Positions 47,886 through 60,800 of a DNA stretch of 64,000 bases are shown here, piece by piece. The stretch spans positions 11,890,501-11,954,500 of the forward strand of contig CM072801.1 in assembly GCA_037013495.1 (NCBI GenBank). The letters are read 5' to 3'. The translations under genes and the position numbers were made by a program. The stretch comes from Hippophae tibetana. Its lineage: Eukaryota; Streptophyta; Magnoliopsida; Rosales; Elaeagnaceae. Under the pieces are notes generated by a model. The model saw nothing but the letters and a program-made list of their open reading frames with translations. It did no database searches and had not been told where the DNA came from. Each line of letters begins with the position of its first letter. The stretch's first letter is position 1.

Positions 47886-49703
47886 TTAACGACCTCTCTC
47901 AAACCCAATACGTGTTCTACTAGAGCCCCCTCCTTCATGGCCGTCTCGCATTGACGAACCTGCACTTGCCCTCATTGTTCCACCGGTACCAATTTTTTCC
48001 ATGGCTTTTTTACCCCCCTTTACCTCTGTCAAAAACTGGTCTAGTCCAAATGGATCAGCTTCTTCAACATCCTTTTCAAACTCAACTGGCCTGTCTCTTG
48101 GACCTGCTCTCTCAGAAGCACCTGCAAATCCCTTGTCTGGTTTGAAGCGATCCGTCTTCATGATCTTCTCCATCTGCTCATCAGCACCTCCATACATATC
48201 AGCATCTGCATCCTTCTTGGGCTTGTAAAGAGTTGAGAGAGTAGGCTGAGCTGTGAACAAACCCTTGTCATACACATTGTATTGGTCATCAGTGGCAAAC
48301 CCAGAGTCCATTCCTTTCTCCTGGTTGAATAGCCTCGAGTCATACATAATCTCTCCCCCTCTTCCTCCTCCAGTAGAAGCCATGCCAAGAGCAACTTTCT
48401 CACTAATATCACGATCTCTATCTCTAGTGATTTTGCTCTTTTTACCCATTGCTGCATCTTTAGCCTCTAACCTTCTCTCCCTTTCCCTCTCTCTACGTCG
48501 TTCCTCACGGATTTTTTCCCGCTGCGATCGTTCTTCCCTATCTTCTCTTGACTCTTTCGGGTAGTCCATCTCTACATCCCTAGAACGAACATGTTCTCCT
48601 CTAACATCAGCAGTATCCACTGTACTTTTTTCAGATGGTACTGGAATTGCAGCAGCAGCTGCTGTTCCAGTTCTCTCAGAACGTGCCTTTTGAGCTAATG
48701 CCCTCAATTCTTGTTCCTTCCTTTCTTTCTCCTTCATAAGCATCTCCTTCTGAACTTTGGATCTCATGGCAACTGCTTCTCTAGCCTTCTGCTCTGCAAC
48801 ATACAAAGCCTCAGAAAGCTTTGCAAAACTATCATTGATCTGAACATCTTGAAGGCCTCTACCATCTGCAGCAAGACGTTTATCAAGTGGAATGGTATAA
48901 CCTTTAGGGTTCTTCCAATTTGAGATGCATGGTGGAATTTTCCAATCCTGCTGGTCTTTTACAGTCACAGGCCTTGGTGGGGAATGCATTACCGGTACAG
49001 GGGGGGAGCCAGAAGCTTTAGGAACTCGCTTATGCTTGAACTTCGGAGGCTCAAGGGGGTCCTGAGGCATCTCAACCATTCTAATAATCCTCTCCTTGGC
49101 CCCTGAATTGAATGCAGCTGATTGCTGAGATGGCTTATATTTGATGAATTTTGAATCTGAAGACTGTTTGGGCACATTCTTTGGTTGTGCAGCACTCAAT
49201 CTCCTATTTACAATCTTTTCAAGAGCAGCCTTAGTTTCTTCCATTGTTTCTTCAATTTCATTCTGCATCTCCTCATCTTCATCAATGCTATCTTCATCAT
49301 TTTTCAGAATCTTCGGCACAAGATCTTTGTGTTGTGAGTAGACAGTCTTCTTTGCATTCTCATTTTGTTTTACGATGGCATCATATGCAATATTTCCTTG
49401 GGCATCAACTGTAACTGGAAGAACTTTTGATCCAGGCTTTGAGGATCTATCTCTACCCATGTCAAGAGGGTACTGGGCAACATGAATCTCTGGAAATGCA
49501 CCTCCATCACCAAAATCCTCTACCTTCCGAGGAACAAAGCCTGCACGCTTTAAGTAAGAAGGCACAGCATTGTGGTTAATCACAGAGGACTTTTCTGCTT
49601 CAGATGAGCTGAATCTCTGCTTGAACCAGGGATCGCTAGAATGATCATAATAAGTTTTTGTTGTTGACCTTGGTTCAGGGAGGAGGTCCTTTATAGCTGC
49701 CAT
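47886..49703 (-). CDS. SKIP: SNW/SKI-interacting protein (SKIP), splicing and transcription cofactor
   Basis: 605-aa intronless CDS (MAAIKDLLPEPRSTTKTYYD to IGFERGR). SNW/SKIP proteins are conserved spliceosome components (Prp45 in yeast); the Arabidopsis protein also acts with the Paf1 complex on clock and flowering genes. Seen: DPWFKQRFSS near the start, VPSYLKRAGFVPRK, PEIHVAQYPLDMG, the namesake S-N-W near residue 260 followed by KNPKGYTIPLDKRLAADGRG, a Lys/Glu/Arg-rich helical tract (REREREREL-like, about residues 320-430), and a C-terminal YDKGLFTAQPTLSTLYKPKK block. Length matches plant homologues. A 5'-UTR intron precedes the start codon. Identification is secure. Confidence 0.97.
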   Translation of the reverse strand: MAAIKDLLPEPRSTTKTYYDHSSDPWFKQRFSSSEAEKSSVINHNAVPSYLKRAGFVPRKVEDFGDGGAFPEIHVAQYPLDMGRDRSSKPGSKVLPVTVDAQGNIAYDAIVKQNENAKKTVYSQHKDLVPKILKNDEDSIDEDEEMQNEIEETMEETKAALEKIVNRRLSAAQPKNVPKQSSDSKFIKYKPSQQSAAFNSGAKERIIRMVEMPQDPLEPPKFKHKRVPKASGSPPVPVMHSPPRPVTVKDQQDWKIPPCISNWKNPKGYTIPLDKRLAADGRGLQDVQINDSFAKLSEALYVAEQKAREAVAMRSKVQKEMLMKEKERKEQELRALAQKARSERTGTAAAAAIPVPSEKSTVDTADVRGEHVRSRDVEMDYPKESREDREERSQREKIREERRRERERERRLEAKDAAMGKKSKITRDRDRDISEKVALGMASTGGGRGGEIMYDSRLFNQEKGMDSGFATDDQYNVYDKGLFTAQPTLSTLYKPKKDADADMYGGADEQMEKIMKTDRFKPDKGFAGASERAGPRDRPVEFEKDVEEADPFGLDQFLTEVKGGKKAMEKIGTGGTMRASAGSSMRDGHEGGGSSRTRIGFERGR

Positions 49704-49730
49704 CTTGATGAGCTCGGTATTGCCACAAAT

Positions 49731-50284
49731 CTACAACTTAGAAATAGAAGAACGAAACAATGGAATACCTATAAGTGCAGAGCAGTGAATGATTTTCAAC
49801 TAACAATTCTGATAAACAGAAGGGGGGGAACTTCAATTGAAAAACAATTAATACCTAATATTATAAGCATTAAAAAAATCGAAATGTATTGAAACGTTCA
49901 TGATAACACTTTTGAATGATTCAAAGGTACATAAAGTACCATATCAGATCAATGAACTAGCTAATATTGCATTACCATACAAGGTCGGCAAATCTAAGCA
50001 TAAGGAATAAAACTGAAACAATTAAATCAAAACTTTCTTGATATAACAAATCTCGGTTAGATAAAATGCCTATTACTCAAAGAGAACCCGAGCAGAATAT
50101 TGAATGATTCTCAATATAACATTAACCTGTATGAAAATTAGAGAGGGTTTCTCTGATATGCAAAAATAATGAAACCTAACAAATAATTAATCATCGAACG
50201 ATCAGCTAATGACCCAGTTATGAGAATCACGAGCTAAGAGATGAGATGGATTCAAATAGTCAAGAGAATGGAAACGGAGCTTAC
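49731..50284 (-). other. 5'-UTR intron of SKIP
   Basis: On the minus strand a donor (TTCG|GTAAGC, exon end 50285) and an acceptor (AAGTTGTAG, exon start 49730) define a 554-base intron, leaving a 27-base leader segment before the ATG at 49703. The non-coding exon 1 should run upward from 50285 toward about 50390. Inferred from splice signals only. Confidence 0.65.
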
Positions 50285-50394
50285 CGAACTGCAATAAGAG
50301 GGTTCTTGACAGGCGGCTTTGGTATGGAAAAGAAAGATACGAAATTAGGGTAAAGTGGATTTGGGGTGATTGGGGAGTGGTCGGTTTCGTTTTC

Positions 50395-51780
50395 GTTTTT
50401 TTTTTTTTTTTTTTTTTTGAAATTTATAGCTGAAGCCTTAAATTACAATTATTTGAAAAAAAAAATATTAAACGTCCACCGGGTTACGCGATATGTTAAA
50501 AAAATAATTAATATTTTTGGATCATAAAAATTATAATATTATTCTAACGTAAATAAAATATGCACTAACGCTATCCATTAAAAATTTAAAATAAAGATAA
50601 TAAAGGTAATCTTATTCATATAATTATTTGCATTATTATTAAAATAAAATTTTTACTTTTAAAAATATCTAAACATTAATATAATTTTAAATTTATTTTA
50701 CATTAATATTTTTATTTTAAAAATATAAGTTGTCTATTAATAATTAAGATTATCGTTATTCTAATAAATTTAATTAATTATATTATTCTTTTAAATAATT
50801 ATATTATTCATACACTTATAAATAATATTTTAATTTTTAATATGCACAAAATAATCTATATGTTATTGAAATTAAGAATGAACTCAGATAAGTAGGAACT
50901 GAATGTTAATAATATAACTATTCTAAGTTAATTTCAAATACATTCACTTGATAATTATGATTAGGATAGATATCAGTTTTTTATAATTAACAATATTTAT
51001 TCTTATATAATATTTATTTAAAAATATATTTAATTTAATAAATTAAATATTAACATAATTATTATTCTACTACATTATTTAAAATACTAATATTAAATTT
51101 TTATCTTTTAATTATTTATTATATGTTTTTAAGTAAATAAAAATATAAAAATAAGAAGAAATAAAATTTAATCTAATTATTTTAAATATTATTTATTTTA
51201 TCATTAAAAATATATTTTTTATGTAATAACTATCTATGTCACATGTCTTATTAATTAAGGTCAATTTTAAAAGAAAAAAATCTTAAATACAACATACATG
51301 TCCTTAATTAATTTAGTTATTTATTTCATCCTTAATTGTAATACATTTTCCTTTTTCATGAAAATAAAAAATTAAATTACTCTATTTTATCATATATTCG
51401 TGCTTTGTAAAATTTTCTCTTAATTTAACCACAAATTAATTATTTCTTATGACCCTTCAAGTCATCAAATAGAGTATTTCTATTTTAAACTACATAGTTT
51501 TTAAGTTCACCCAGACCAAAACATCATTATCGTATCAAAGCACACTACGTGGCAATAAGTTAGATTTAGACCAATCGACCAATCATGGACTATGTTATGC
51601 AACCAAAGAAAGGATGTTTCTGACATTTACGATTCACCAGAGACCCACTACTGTAATTTCAAATCGGTGGCAGTTTTGTAGTTCTCGTAAATCGGCTTCT
51701 CTGCGTAAAAGTATTCTTCACTTTCTCGGTCTCCTCTGGTCATAAGTCCATCGTTAGCCCCCTTACCAAAGTCCCTCCGC
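50395..51780. other. Divergent SKIP / STT3A promoter region
   Basis: About 1.3 kb of very AT-rich DNA between two genes transcribed outward. It begins with a run of about 23 T (50396-50418). A CT-rich tract at 51785-51800 is typical of a plant 5' UTR. No distinct regulatory motif could be supported. Confidence 0.5.
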
Positions 51781-51831
51781 TCACCTCTCTCTCTCTACCT
51801 TCAAATACTCATACTTTGACTTTGGCCGTCA

Positions 51832-54800
51832 ATGGCGGCCTCAGAGACCTCGAAAGATACAAGCTTACGGCTTGCTTTTGGAAATGTCTTATCCTTATTC
51901 ATCATCCTCTTGATCGGTGTTCTGGCATTCTCGATCCGACTCTTCTCTGTATTGCTTTATGTTCCTTGATTTCCCTCTAATTTTCTGGATCTCATTGTTT
52001 ATTGCACTTAAAGTTCTATGAAGTTTATTTTTAGCAATTTTAAATTAGATGTTACACAGACATGCGATGCATTACTTGTTTAATATAAGTATGTCTTGGA
52101 TATACTGAAATTTGGAGTCTTTGTAAGTCTATTGTGATCAATCGTGAATTTCATAACAGGAAGGAATGACCGTGTCATAACTCATAGCCAGCTGACTTTT
52201 GTTATTTCTGCTTTTTTATCGTTGTTTTGATTATTACAGACGGCAATAAATAAAAGGAAGAGGGCACCAGCAGTCCGTAATTTTTTTGTTTAAGGGCTTA
52301 ATCCCGTAATTATTTTATTGAACATGGGTCCATAATTGTTTAAAAATATCACATTAATCTTGATATTATATGCACTTTAATCAATTAATTTTTAAGTTGA
52401 CACTTATAATCCCGTTGTTTATGAAAGGTATTATAAGTGTTCAATTTTAATATTTTTAATTGACTTGAAGTGCTTATTTTAATAAATTATATTACTAAAA
52501 ATACTTACTTTTTTATAATAACAAGATTAGAAGTATCTAACTCATAAATTACAGGATTAAAATATTTATTTTAAAAAATTACTAGATTTAATGTACTTAA
52601 CTTAATAATTATACGGAACTAATGTGTTCATTTTATAAAAATTACAGAATGAGGACCTGCCCATAAATAAAATGCCTTATTTCTTTTCCCTGTTACGAGT
52701 TTGTGCTTAAGTACATGCTTGCTGAATTTGAGTGGATTTTTGTGATAATTTGTTGCTAAATGTTACATTTGTCTATTGCTTGATTTGCAGGTTATAAAGT
52801 ATGAGAGTGTAATTCACGAGTTCGATCCGTATTTCAACTATAGAGTTACTCAGGTTTGTTTCCTGGATAAAGGAATGTAATTTATATAATTTCGTTTTCT
52901 CACCACAGACAGATTTTATCATTTTTTGTTTCTTGATTCGGTCACAATCCTTAACTTTGAAATTTTAAAATATACCCAAGATGTACAATAAGTCGATTGG
53001 CATGTCTTTGGTTTCAGTTTCTTACAAAGAATGGAATATACAATTTTTGGAACTGGTTTGATGATCGGACATGGTAATTTCTGCTTAAGAATCGTGTGGT
53101 CTCAAATCTTGTAACTTTTATCTTGATAGGCTCTTAAGTTAACACTTATGAATTAACTGATTACACATTTTTCCTTTAAGGTATCCTCTTGGTCGGGTGA
53201 TTGGTGGAACTGTTTACCCAGGATTGACCTTGACAGCAGGCACCATCTGGTGGTGAGTGTTTGAAAAAATAGAGCAAAAATTAGGGCAATAGAAAATGAT
53301 ACTATTATAAAATTTTCATCCTATAAAGTCTTGCATTGTCGTTAACCAAAGCTTTGAGATAGGTGAAGAAAGAAAACTGTACAAGCAGAAAGAGAGAGGG
53401 AAACCAAAAAGGTCATGAAGAATATTAGGAAGTAAATGCTAGTGTGCTACGAGTTCTCTTCAAGTTGATTCATGCTTTTGGGCCATTATCCTTTGTCTTG
53501 CAGGATCTTAAATTCTTTAAACATTCCTTTGTCTGTTGAAACTGTTTGTGTATTTACTGCACCAGTTTTCTCTGCATTTGCTTCATGGGCGGCTTATCTT
53601 CTGACTAAGGTCTATATCCTTCTCCATCACTTGCAATTTTTTTTCTGGTCTTTCTGCTCTATTGATGAAGTTGCTTTTATTTCAGGAAGTTAAGGGTACT
53701 GGTGCTGGACTGGCTGCTGCAGTTCTTTTGGCCATGGTAAATATCTTGGTCTAGTATTTGAAATTGAAAAAATCTCTTTTTTGTTGAACATTTATCATTG
53801 AAACTGCAAGATCCATATTCTGTTGGTCAAATAAAGAACCTTTCGTTATTTCTGCTTTTGTATCTATTTTACTGCCAAGGTTTTTCAAACTGCAAAAAGC
53901 TTCTTAACTTTGGAAAATAGGCTATCTCACCCCCTGATTTTATATATTTACATATTTGTTTTTTTGGGCATCGGTAGAAAATGATCAATAAGTTTAAAAG
54001 GCATGTAACTGTTAATATCCAAACCACAGTTTTTTAAGGCCACCACAAACCTAGATGAAGGTTTTTTGAATCGACCCTTATAGTTATTTTTTGTCTTAAT
54101 CCTTAACATTGTCTACTCGCTTGATATATTGAATTATTATCCTCCATCTAGTTTCAATCTACCTTCTTTAATTCCAAAAGATATCTCAGACATGTTTTGA
54201 CAAATTGACAACTCAATGGATATGGCATTGTTTTGCGTGAATATATTGTTAAGTGTTGCTTGGATTACTGTTGCTATGATTCTGCTAGTAGTTATATGCA
54301 ACATGAAAATGCTGTACATGTTACTTCCCCCTCTCTTCCTTTATTTATTTCTTCTTGGAATAGTTGGGAGCACAATTATACTAGTTCTTAAAATTTTCAT
54401 TTCAGGTCCCATCATATATATCTCGGTCTGTCGCCGGAAGCTATGACAATGAGGCTGTAGCTATATTTGCTTTGATCTTCACTTTCTATCTTTATATAAA
54501 GGTTAGTAATAGTTAAAGTCAGCAAAGTTTCTGAATCTTCAAAAAATGATTTGATTGGATTTAGTAACGTTTTAATCATATTATGTGTTTCTGAAACCTT
54601 TTATTCTGCTCAGGAGAAAAAAAAATATAAAAAAAAAATTAGTGGCTCAACTATGCATATTGTACTTTTCTTATCTAATGCTGCCTCGGTATTGTATGCA
54701 GACACTGAATACAGGGTCTCTTTTCTATGCAACATTAAATGTCATAGCATACTTTTACATGGTAAGCTTTGAGCCTTGTTTCTGCATGTACCCCCCTCAT

Positions 54801-57800
54801 GCCTTGTTTACCAAATATTTGGTTTGCTCTTTCAGGTTTGTTCATGGGGAGGCTACACCTTTATTATTAATCTTATCCCCATGCATGTCCTTCTGTGCAT
54901 TGTAACTGGCCGGTACTCTCCTCGACTGTACATTGCTTATGCTCCTCTGGTAAGAATTTTATGCTCTTGTGATACTTTGCAGAATTGGAAAACGTGTTTC
55001 ACTTTTATAAAAATGAGATATGCATATTAAAATAAGGGGGTATATAGAAAAAGGGGTCACAAAAATATGCTTAACTTATGGTAATGTTATGATAAGCATA
55101 GGTATACTTTGATTTCTTTCATATCCAACTGAACTTGTCTCAAATTGAAGGTTGTGTGCAATTAAGAAAAACAAAATTGCATATCCCTCAAATTTGCAAG
55201 GGAACTGACTGTAAAGTTTTTCAAACGTGCCATGTACCACCTGCCATGATTAATCTATGCTAGTGTCTGAAAATTTATCTAACATTAAGTTCAAATAAGC
55301 TGCAGTTCATCCCGAGCATGGATTTTAACACATTGTGAGTGAATGCTGCCCAACTACTTTAGTAAAAGCATATGGGGACCCTTGTGTGCCTACGAATCTC
55401 TTTAGATCTGTGTATTTTGTCCATTGAAAGCTTGTCACTTTGCTTGTTCTAATTTTGCATTCATGTAAATATACTTTTTTTTAACACAATCTCTTCTGAT
55501 TGTAATTGGATATATTGTAAATTTTCATGAAGTACGCATCAATTGCTTCTGTTTTGCGTAAGATCATTTGCTAGATAACATGCTTTTCGCATAATTTTGG
55601 GAGATTATGTATTCATTTTTTTCAACTTTATGTTGCCTGTAGTTTAAATACTATTTCCAATTTTATAACAATCAATCTTCTTGGGAATCCTATACAGTTA
55701 AATGTGAAGGGGTTGTCCAAGTCTATTAATAATTTCTGCTTCATCAATGGATTTCTTGCTTTTCACTGAAAACCTAGATTTCTTGTTGCAGGTTGTACTG
55801 GGAACATTGTTAGCTTCTTTGGTTCCTGTAGTTGGGTTTAATGCAGTCATGACATCGGAACATTTTGCATCCTTCTTGGTAAGCTTCCTGCATGCACAAA
55901 CACATTCATTTTACAATTCATACCTGCTAATAATTAGATATCTTCAATTTCAGTATTGGGTGCTTGAGCTGGAACTAGCAGTGATAAGGCCTAAAACCTT
56001 TGCTGAAGCTAAAAACTAAATTTTATCCTTGACTTTGTTAAGGATTATTGAAACTACTATTGCTAAATTTACTTGGTAGTCTTTATTAATATTAGATGCT
56101 ATAAGATGGGACATGTAGCTTTGTGATTTACTATTATTATATGCCGACCATTATGCTTGAGGTATAGAAACGTGGAAAGTAATTTACTCCTTTAGGATTG
56201 TAGGAAACTTTTGAAAATATTTTTAATAGTGTTAGAGATGTGAGTTTTGTATTAGGTGTTTATTACTAGGTGAATATATTAGTTGTGTATTAGGTGTATG
56301 TCACCTGAGAATGTCCCTAACTTTGTATATAAATATGTAGTGTCTTTAAATGAAAATAAGAAGAGTGAATTCTGAATTTTACATTTGTCGTCTCCGCAAA
56401 TCTTTGTATGGTTTGAAACAGAGTCCTCGTGCTTGGTTTGGAAATTTTAGTCAAGCTATAGAAACGTTTGGTATGATGAAAAGCAAGTTTGACCATTCTG
56501 TGTTCTACAAATAATCAGAAGCTGGTATCATTCTTTTAGTTGTGTATGTAGATGACATTGTTATTACTGGAAGTGATACTACGGGAATTTCATCTCTTAA
56601 GTCTTTCTTACATACTCAGTTTCACACGAAGGATTTAGGGATGCTAAAGTATTTCTTGGGTGTTGAAATCACAAGGAGTAAAAAATGTATCTTTCTATCT
56701 CAGAAAAAATGTCCTTGACTTATTAACTGAGACGGGAAAATTAGAAGCAAAACCTTGTAGTGCTCCAATGATTCCGAACATCCACCTTACAGGAGATGGG
56801 GAACTCTTTAAAGATTCTGAGAGATATCGAAGGGTGGTTGGAAAGCTGAATTATCTTACCGTGACTCGTCCAGATATTGCATATTCGGTCAGTGTTGTTA
56901 GCCAATTTATGTCATCCCCAACAGTTTATCATTGGGTAGCGTTAGAGCAATTTTTGTGTTACTTGAAAGGAGCACCTGGACATGGTATCTTGTATGCAAA
57001 TCATGGACACACTCATATTGAATGTTTTTCAGATGCAAATTGGGCAGGTTCCAAAGTGGATAGAAGATCCACATCAGGCTATTGTATTTTCATTGGAGGA
57101 AATTTTGTCTCATGGAAAAGCAAGAAGTAGAATGTTGTGTCACGATCGAGTGCAGAGTCAGAATATAGGGCTATGGCACAATCTGCGTCTAAGATAATAT
57201 GGATATATCAGCTCTTGGATGAAGTAGGTCTTAAAACTTCAGTACCAGCGAAATTGTGGTGTGATAACCAAATTGTTCTTCATATTGTTTCTAATCCCAT
57301 GTTTCATGAGCGAACTAAACACATTGAAATTGATTGTCATTTTATTCGCGAGAAAATTCAACAAAGTTTGATTTCTATAGGATATATGAAGACTGGGGAA
57401 TAATTAGGAGATATCTTCACGAAAGTTTTAAGTGGGGTTTGGATTAATTATCTTTGTTACAAGTTGGACGTGATTAATATTTATGCTCCAATTTGAGGGG
57501 GAATATTAGAGATGTGAGTTGTGTATTAGGTGTCTATCACTAGGTGAATATATTGGTTGTGTATTAGGTGTATGTCACCTAAGAGTGTCCCTAACTTTGT
57601 ATATAAATATGTAGTGTCTTTGAATGAAAATAAGAGGAGTGAATTCTGAATTTTACAAATAGATAGTGCCCAATTCCTATTTTATGATGATGGCACGTTA
57701 TCTGTGTGGTGTTTCATCTGTTGGTCAACAAAAAAGTTATTATTTTTTAATTTTGGATGTCATTTTGTATCCTGTAACATCTTCCTATCTGATACTAGCA

Positions 57801-60800
57801 AAAATACAAAAATGCTTATCTGAAAACACGTATTTCTCTTTACTATTTATTCTTCTGCAGGTTTTCATTATCATCCATGTGGTTGCTCTTGTATATTATA
57901 TCAAAGGGGTGCTCTCCCCAAAAATGTTCAAAGTTGCTGTAACACTTGTTCTATCTGTTGGCGCGTAAGCTTCACTTATTTTATTCCGTTAGCTTATTTA
58001 AGACCATGTTCCCTTTTCCTATAAAATAAATAAATAAAAGAGACCTTAGACCACTACCATGTATATATTTTTTCACTAACAAAGACTAGTATCAATAAAA
58101 TACCTTGAGATTTTGAACCTTGTATAATATTTCTTTATCAGGATTATGTGTTTTGCTGTTATAGCAGTGCTTGTTGCTTTGGTAGCTTCAAGTCCAACTA
58201 AGGGTTGGAGTGGGAGAAGCCTGACTCTACTTGATCCGTAAGAGTTCATGCTGTTGTTATTTGTTGTGTATTTATTATTGGCCGTAAAACTTAATTTGGT
58301 ATTAGGTATCCCAATTTGTTTGATATCCAAGTTCCCTCAGTTGGCTTTTTTAGACAATGAGTTATGCTTGTGGAATGTGTGTTGTGTCCACGGTCCACCC
58401 TATATCCACATCACGTCTTTTGTCCTTCCTTTTGTCAGAATACCTCATTAATATGTTTCCACTATAACTCTTTCCATACTTATTTGAATTTTCTAATGCA
58501 GTTTGTGCTACTCTGAGTTTCTTGTGTCAACCATTTAAATTTAATAAAATAGAGGAGTCAGTTTCATATCTTTTCTGTTTTACCAATTTTTTCACGCCTT
58601 ATTTCAGGACATATGCAAGCAAGTATATACCAATTATTGCTAGTGTTAGTGAACATCAGCCACCAACTTGGCCTTCTTACTTTATGGACATTAATGTCTT
58701 AGCATTTTTGGTTCCAGCTGGGATTATTGTAAGTTGTAATTGTTGAACAAGTGTTTTTTTCTGAATTACATAATCATTGATGTTCACAACCTGTCTCTCC
58801 ATGTTTATATCTGCTGATAGGCTTGCTTTTCCCCTTTATCTGACGCAAGCTCATTTCTGGTCCTTTATATCGTAACATCAGTTTACTTTTCTGGAGTCAT
58901 GGTAAGAATTAATTTGACTCAGTCAATTTAACTCTTTTTTTCCAGTTATTCACATCGATTTATATGATCATATATTTGTTTAATACTATAGGTGCGCCTT
59001 ATGTTAGTCCTTGCTCCTGCTGCTTGCATCATGTCTGGAATTGCTCTTTCTGGAGCATTTGAAGTCTTCACACGATCAATCAAATTTCAGTTATTTGGAG
59101 CTCCCTCAAAGTCCAAAGCTGATGTAAACACACTCCATATCTTTATACTTGGACTTGAATTGTAAAAGCCTAGCAAATCACTAGAAGATTAAGATTAATT
59201 TTCCTTCTGATCATAAGGCAGGGGATACGAGTTCTGACACTGTAGTTAATGAAGATGTAAAGACTGATAAGAATGAAGATACACTGAAGGAACGCCCATC
59301 TAGAAAGAACAGGAAAAAGGAAAAGGGGCCTGCAGAAAAGCCATCCATAAAGACTCGACTCGAGAAGAAGCTTCTGGTTTTACCATTGGAAGCATCTGTA
59401 CTGGCTATTTTCTTGCTTGTGCTACTTGGCGCCTTCTATGTGGTATATAATCTTCTTCTTCTTTTCTATTTGCTTCATGCATCTACCACAGCTGTGGCCT
59501 TTTACTTCCTTCGAACCAAATTGAAATTGTGAGGGAAATATATTTTTCTGATTAACTGCTAAGTTTTTTTCCCTGGACCTTGGTTTGGTTTCCCTGATAT
59601 CTCTGCTGCCACCACCACCATGTCTTTTGATAAAAATGAGGGGGGGAAATAAAAAGTAAATACCTATTGAATTCCAATATTAATGCATCTGACCTGTTTA
59701 TGTACTCCTTGATTATTAGAAGACATTTGAACAGGAAACTATCTTTTGACAGTTAAAATATTTTTGTCAGAGGCCACTGGTAATGGATCCTGCAAGAAGT
59801 CCTTATCCGTCATTATATACCTTTTATTTTCTCTGACTAGGGTTTCTGCATGGGTTAGGTTCATTGTGTATGGGCAGCAGCAGAAGCTTACTCGGCCCCA
59901 TCTATTGTTCTAACATCTCATACTCAAGATGGTCTCCATGTATTCGATGATTTTAGAGAGGCTTATGCATGGTTGAGTCACAACACAGAGGTTGATGATA
60001 AAGTAAGCTTTCCTCTCCTATATAGTTAATTACTACTGGCTGTTTCTATTTCTCAAGAAAGAAAGAAAGATAATCCTTAAATTTCATTGCCATTCATTGG
60101 CGTGGCTTTACTTACAAGACATAGCGAAAGTGGTAAGAAACCTGTTTTGGCACATTGTTTTCTCTTTTCAGATAATGGATGGTCATCCAAGTTCTCTTTT
60201 CCCCAACCAAATTTTCAATGCCTAAAATGGCACTTTTATGAAATAAAGAAGGATACACATTAACATTATTGTTAAAATCTTGTTGCAGGTTGCATCTTGG
60301 TGGGATTATGGCTATCAAACTACTGCTATGGCCAACCGCACCGTCATTGTTGACAATAATACCTGGAACAACACCCATATTGCTACTGTTGGAACTGCAA
60401 TGTCTTCTCCTGAGAAGGCAGCTTGGGAAATTTTTAACTCACTGGATGTCAAATATGTTCTCGTCGTTTTTGGAGGTTATCTTCCCTATTCTCTTTAATC
60501 TGATTTCATTGTAAAATATTGAAAAATTTTGTTCTTACATTATTATACTTCCCAGGACTTGTTGGCTATCCCAGTGATGACATTAATAAGTTCTTGTGGA
60601 TGGTTCGTATTGGTGGTGGTGTGTTCCCTCACATAAAGGAACCCGACTACCTTGTAAGTTAAATTTTTTACTTAAAGAATCCCCCCTGCTCTCTCTGTTT
60701 TTTTTCTTTTCCTCTCTTTTACTTGTTTTGTTACCAATATACATGCCATAATAATCAATCATGTTTGACTTTTTATTTGGGCCTTCAGAGAGATGGTCAA

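Larger units (their letters stand above)
56230..57657 (+). mobile_element. Internally deleted Ty1/Copia element in STT3A intron 10
   Basis: LTRs of 154 bp at 56230-56383 and 57504-57657 (about nine differences) are flanked by AATAG (56225-56229 and 57658-57662). A polypurine tract TTTGAGGGGGAA precedes the right LTR. Sequence right after the left LTR is already mid-RT, so primer site, gag, protease, integrase and early RT are deleted. It lies in the sense orientation of STT3A between exons 10 and 11, and splicing across it keeps phase. Confidence 0.92.

Noticed and set aside
47951-49341. Open frames on the plus strand and in other minus frames over the SKIP gene
   Set aside because: They are shadows of the intact 605-aa SKIP frame.
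54585-55030. Open frames of 84-106 codons over STT3A exons 8 and 9
   Set aside because: They read across introns in the wrong frame; the real exons are 54702-54761 and 54836-54949.
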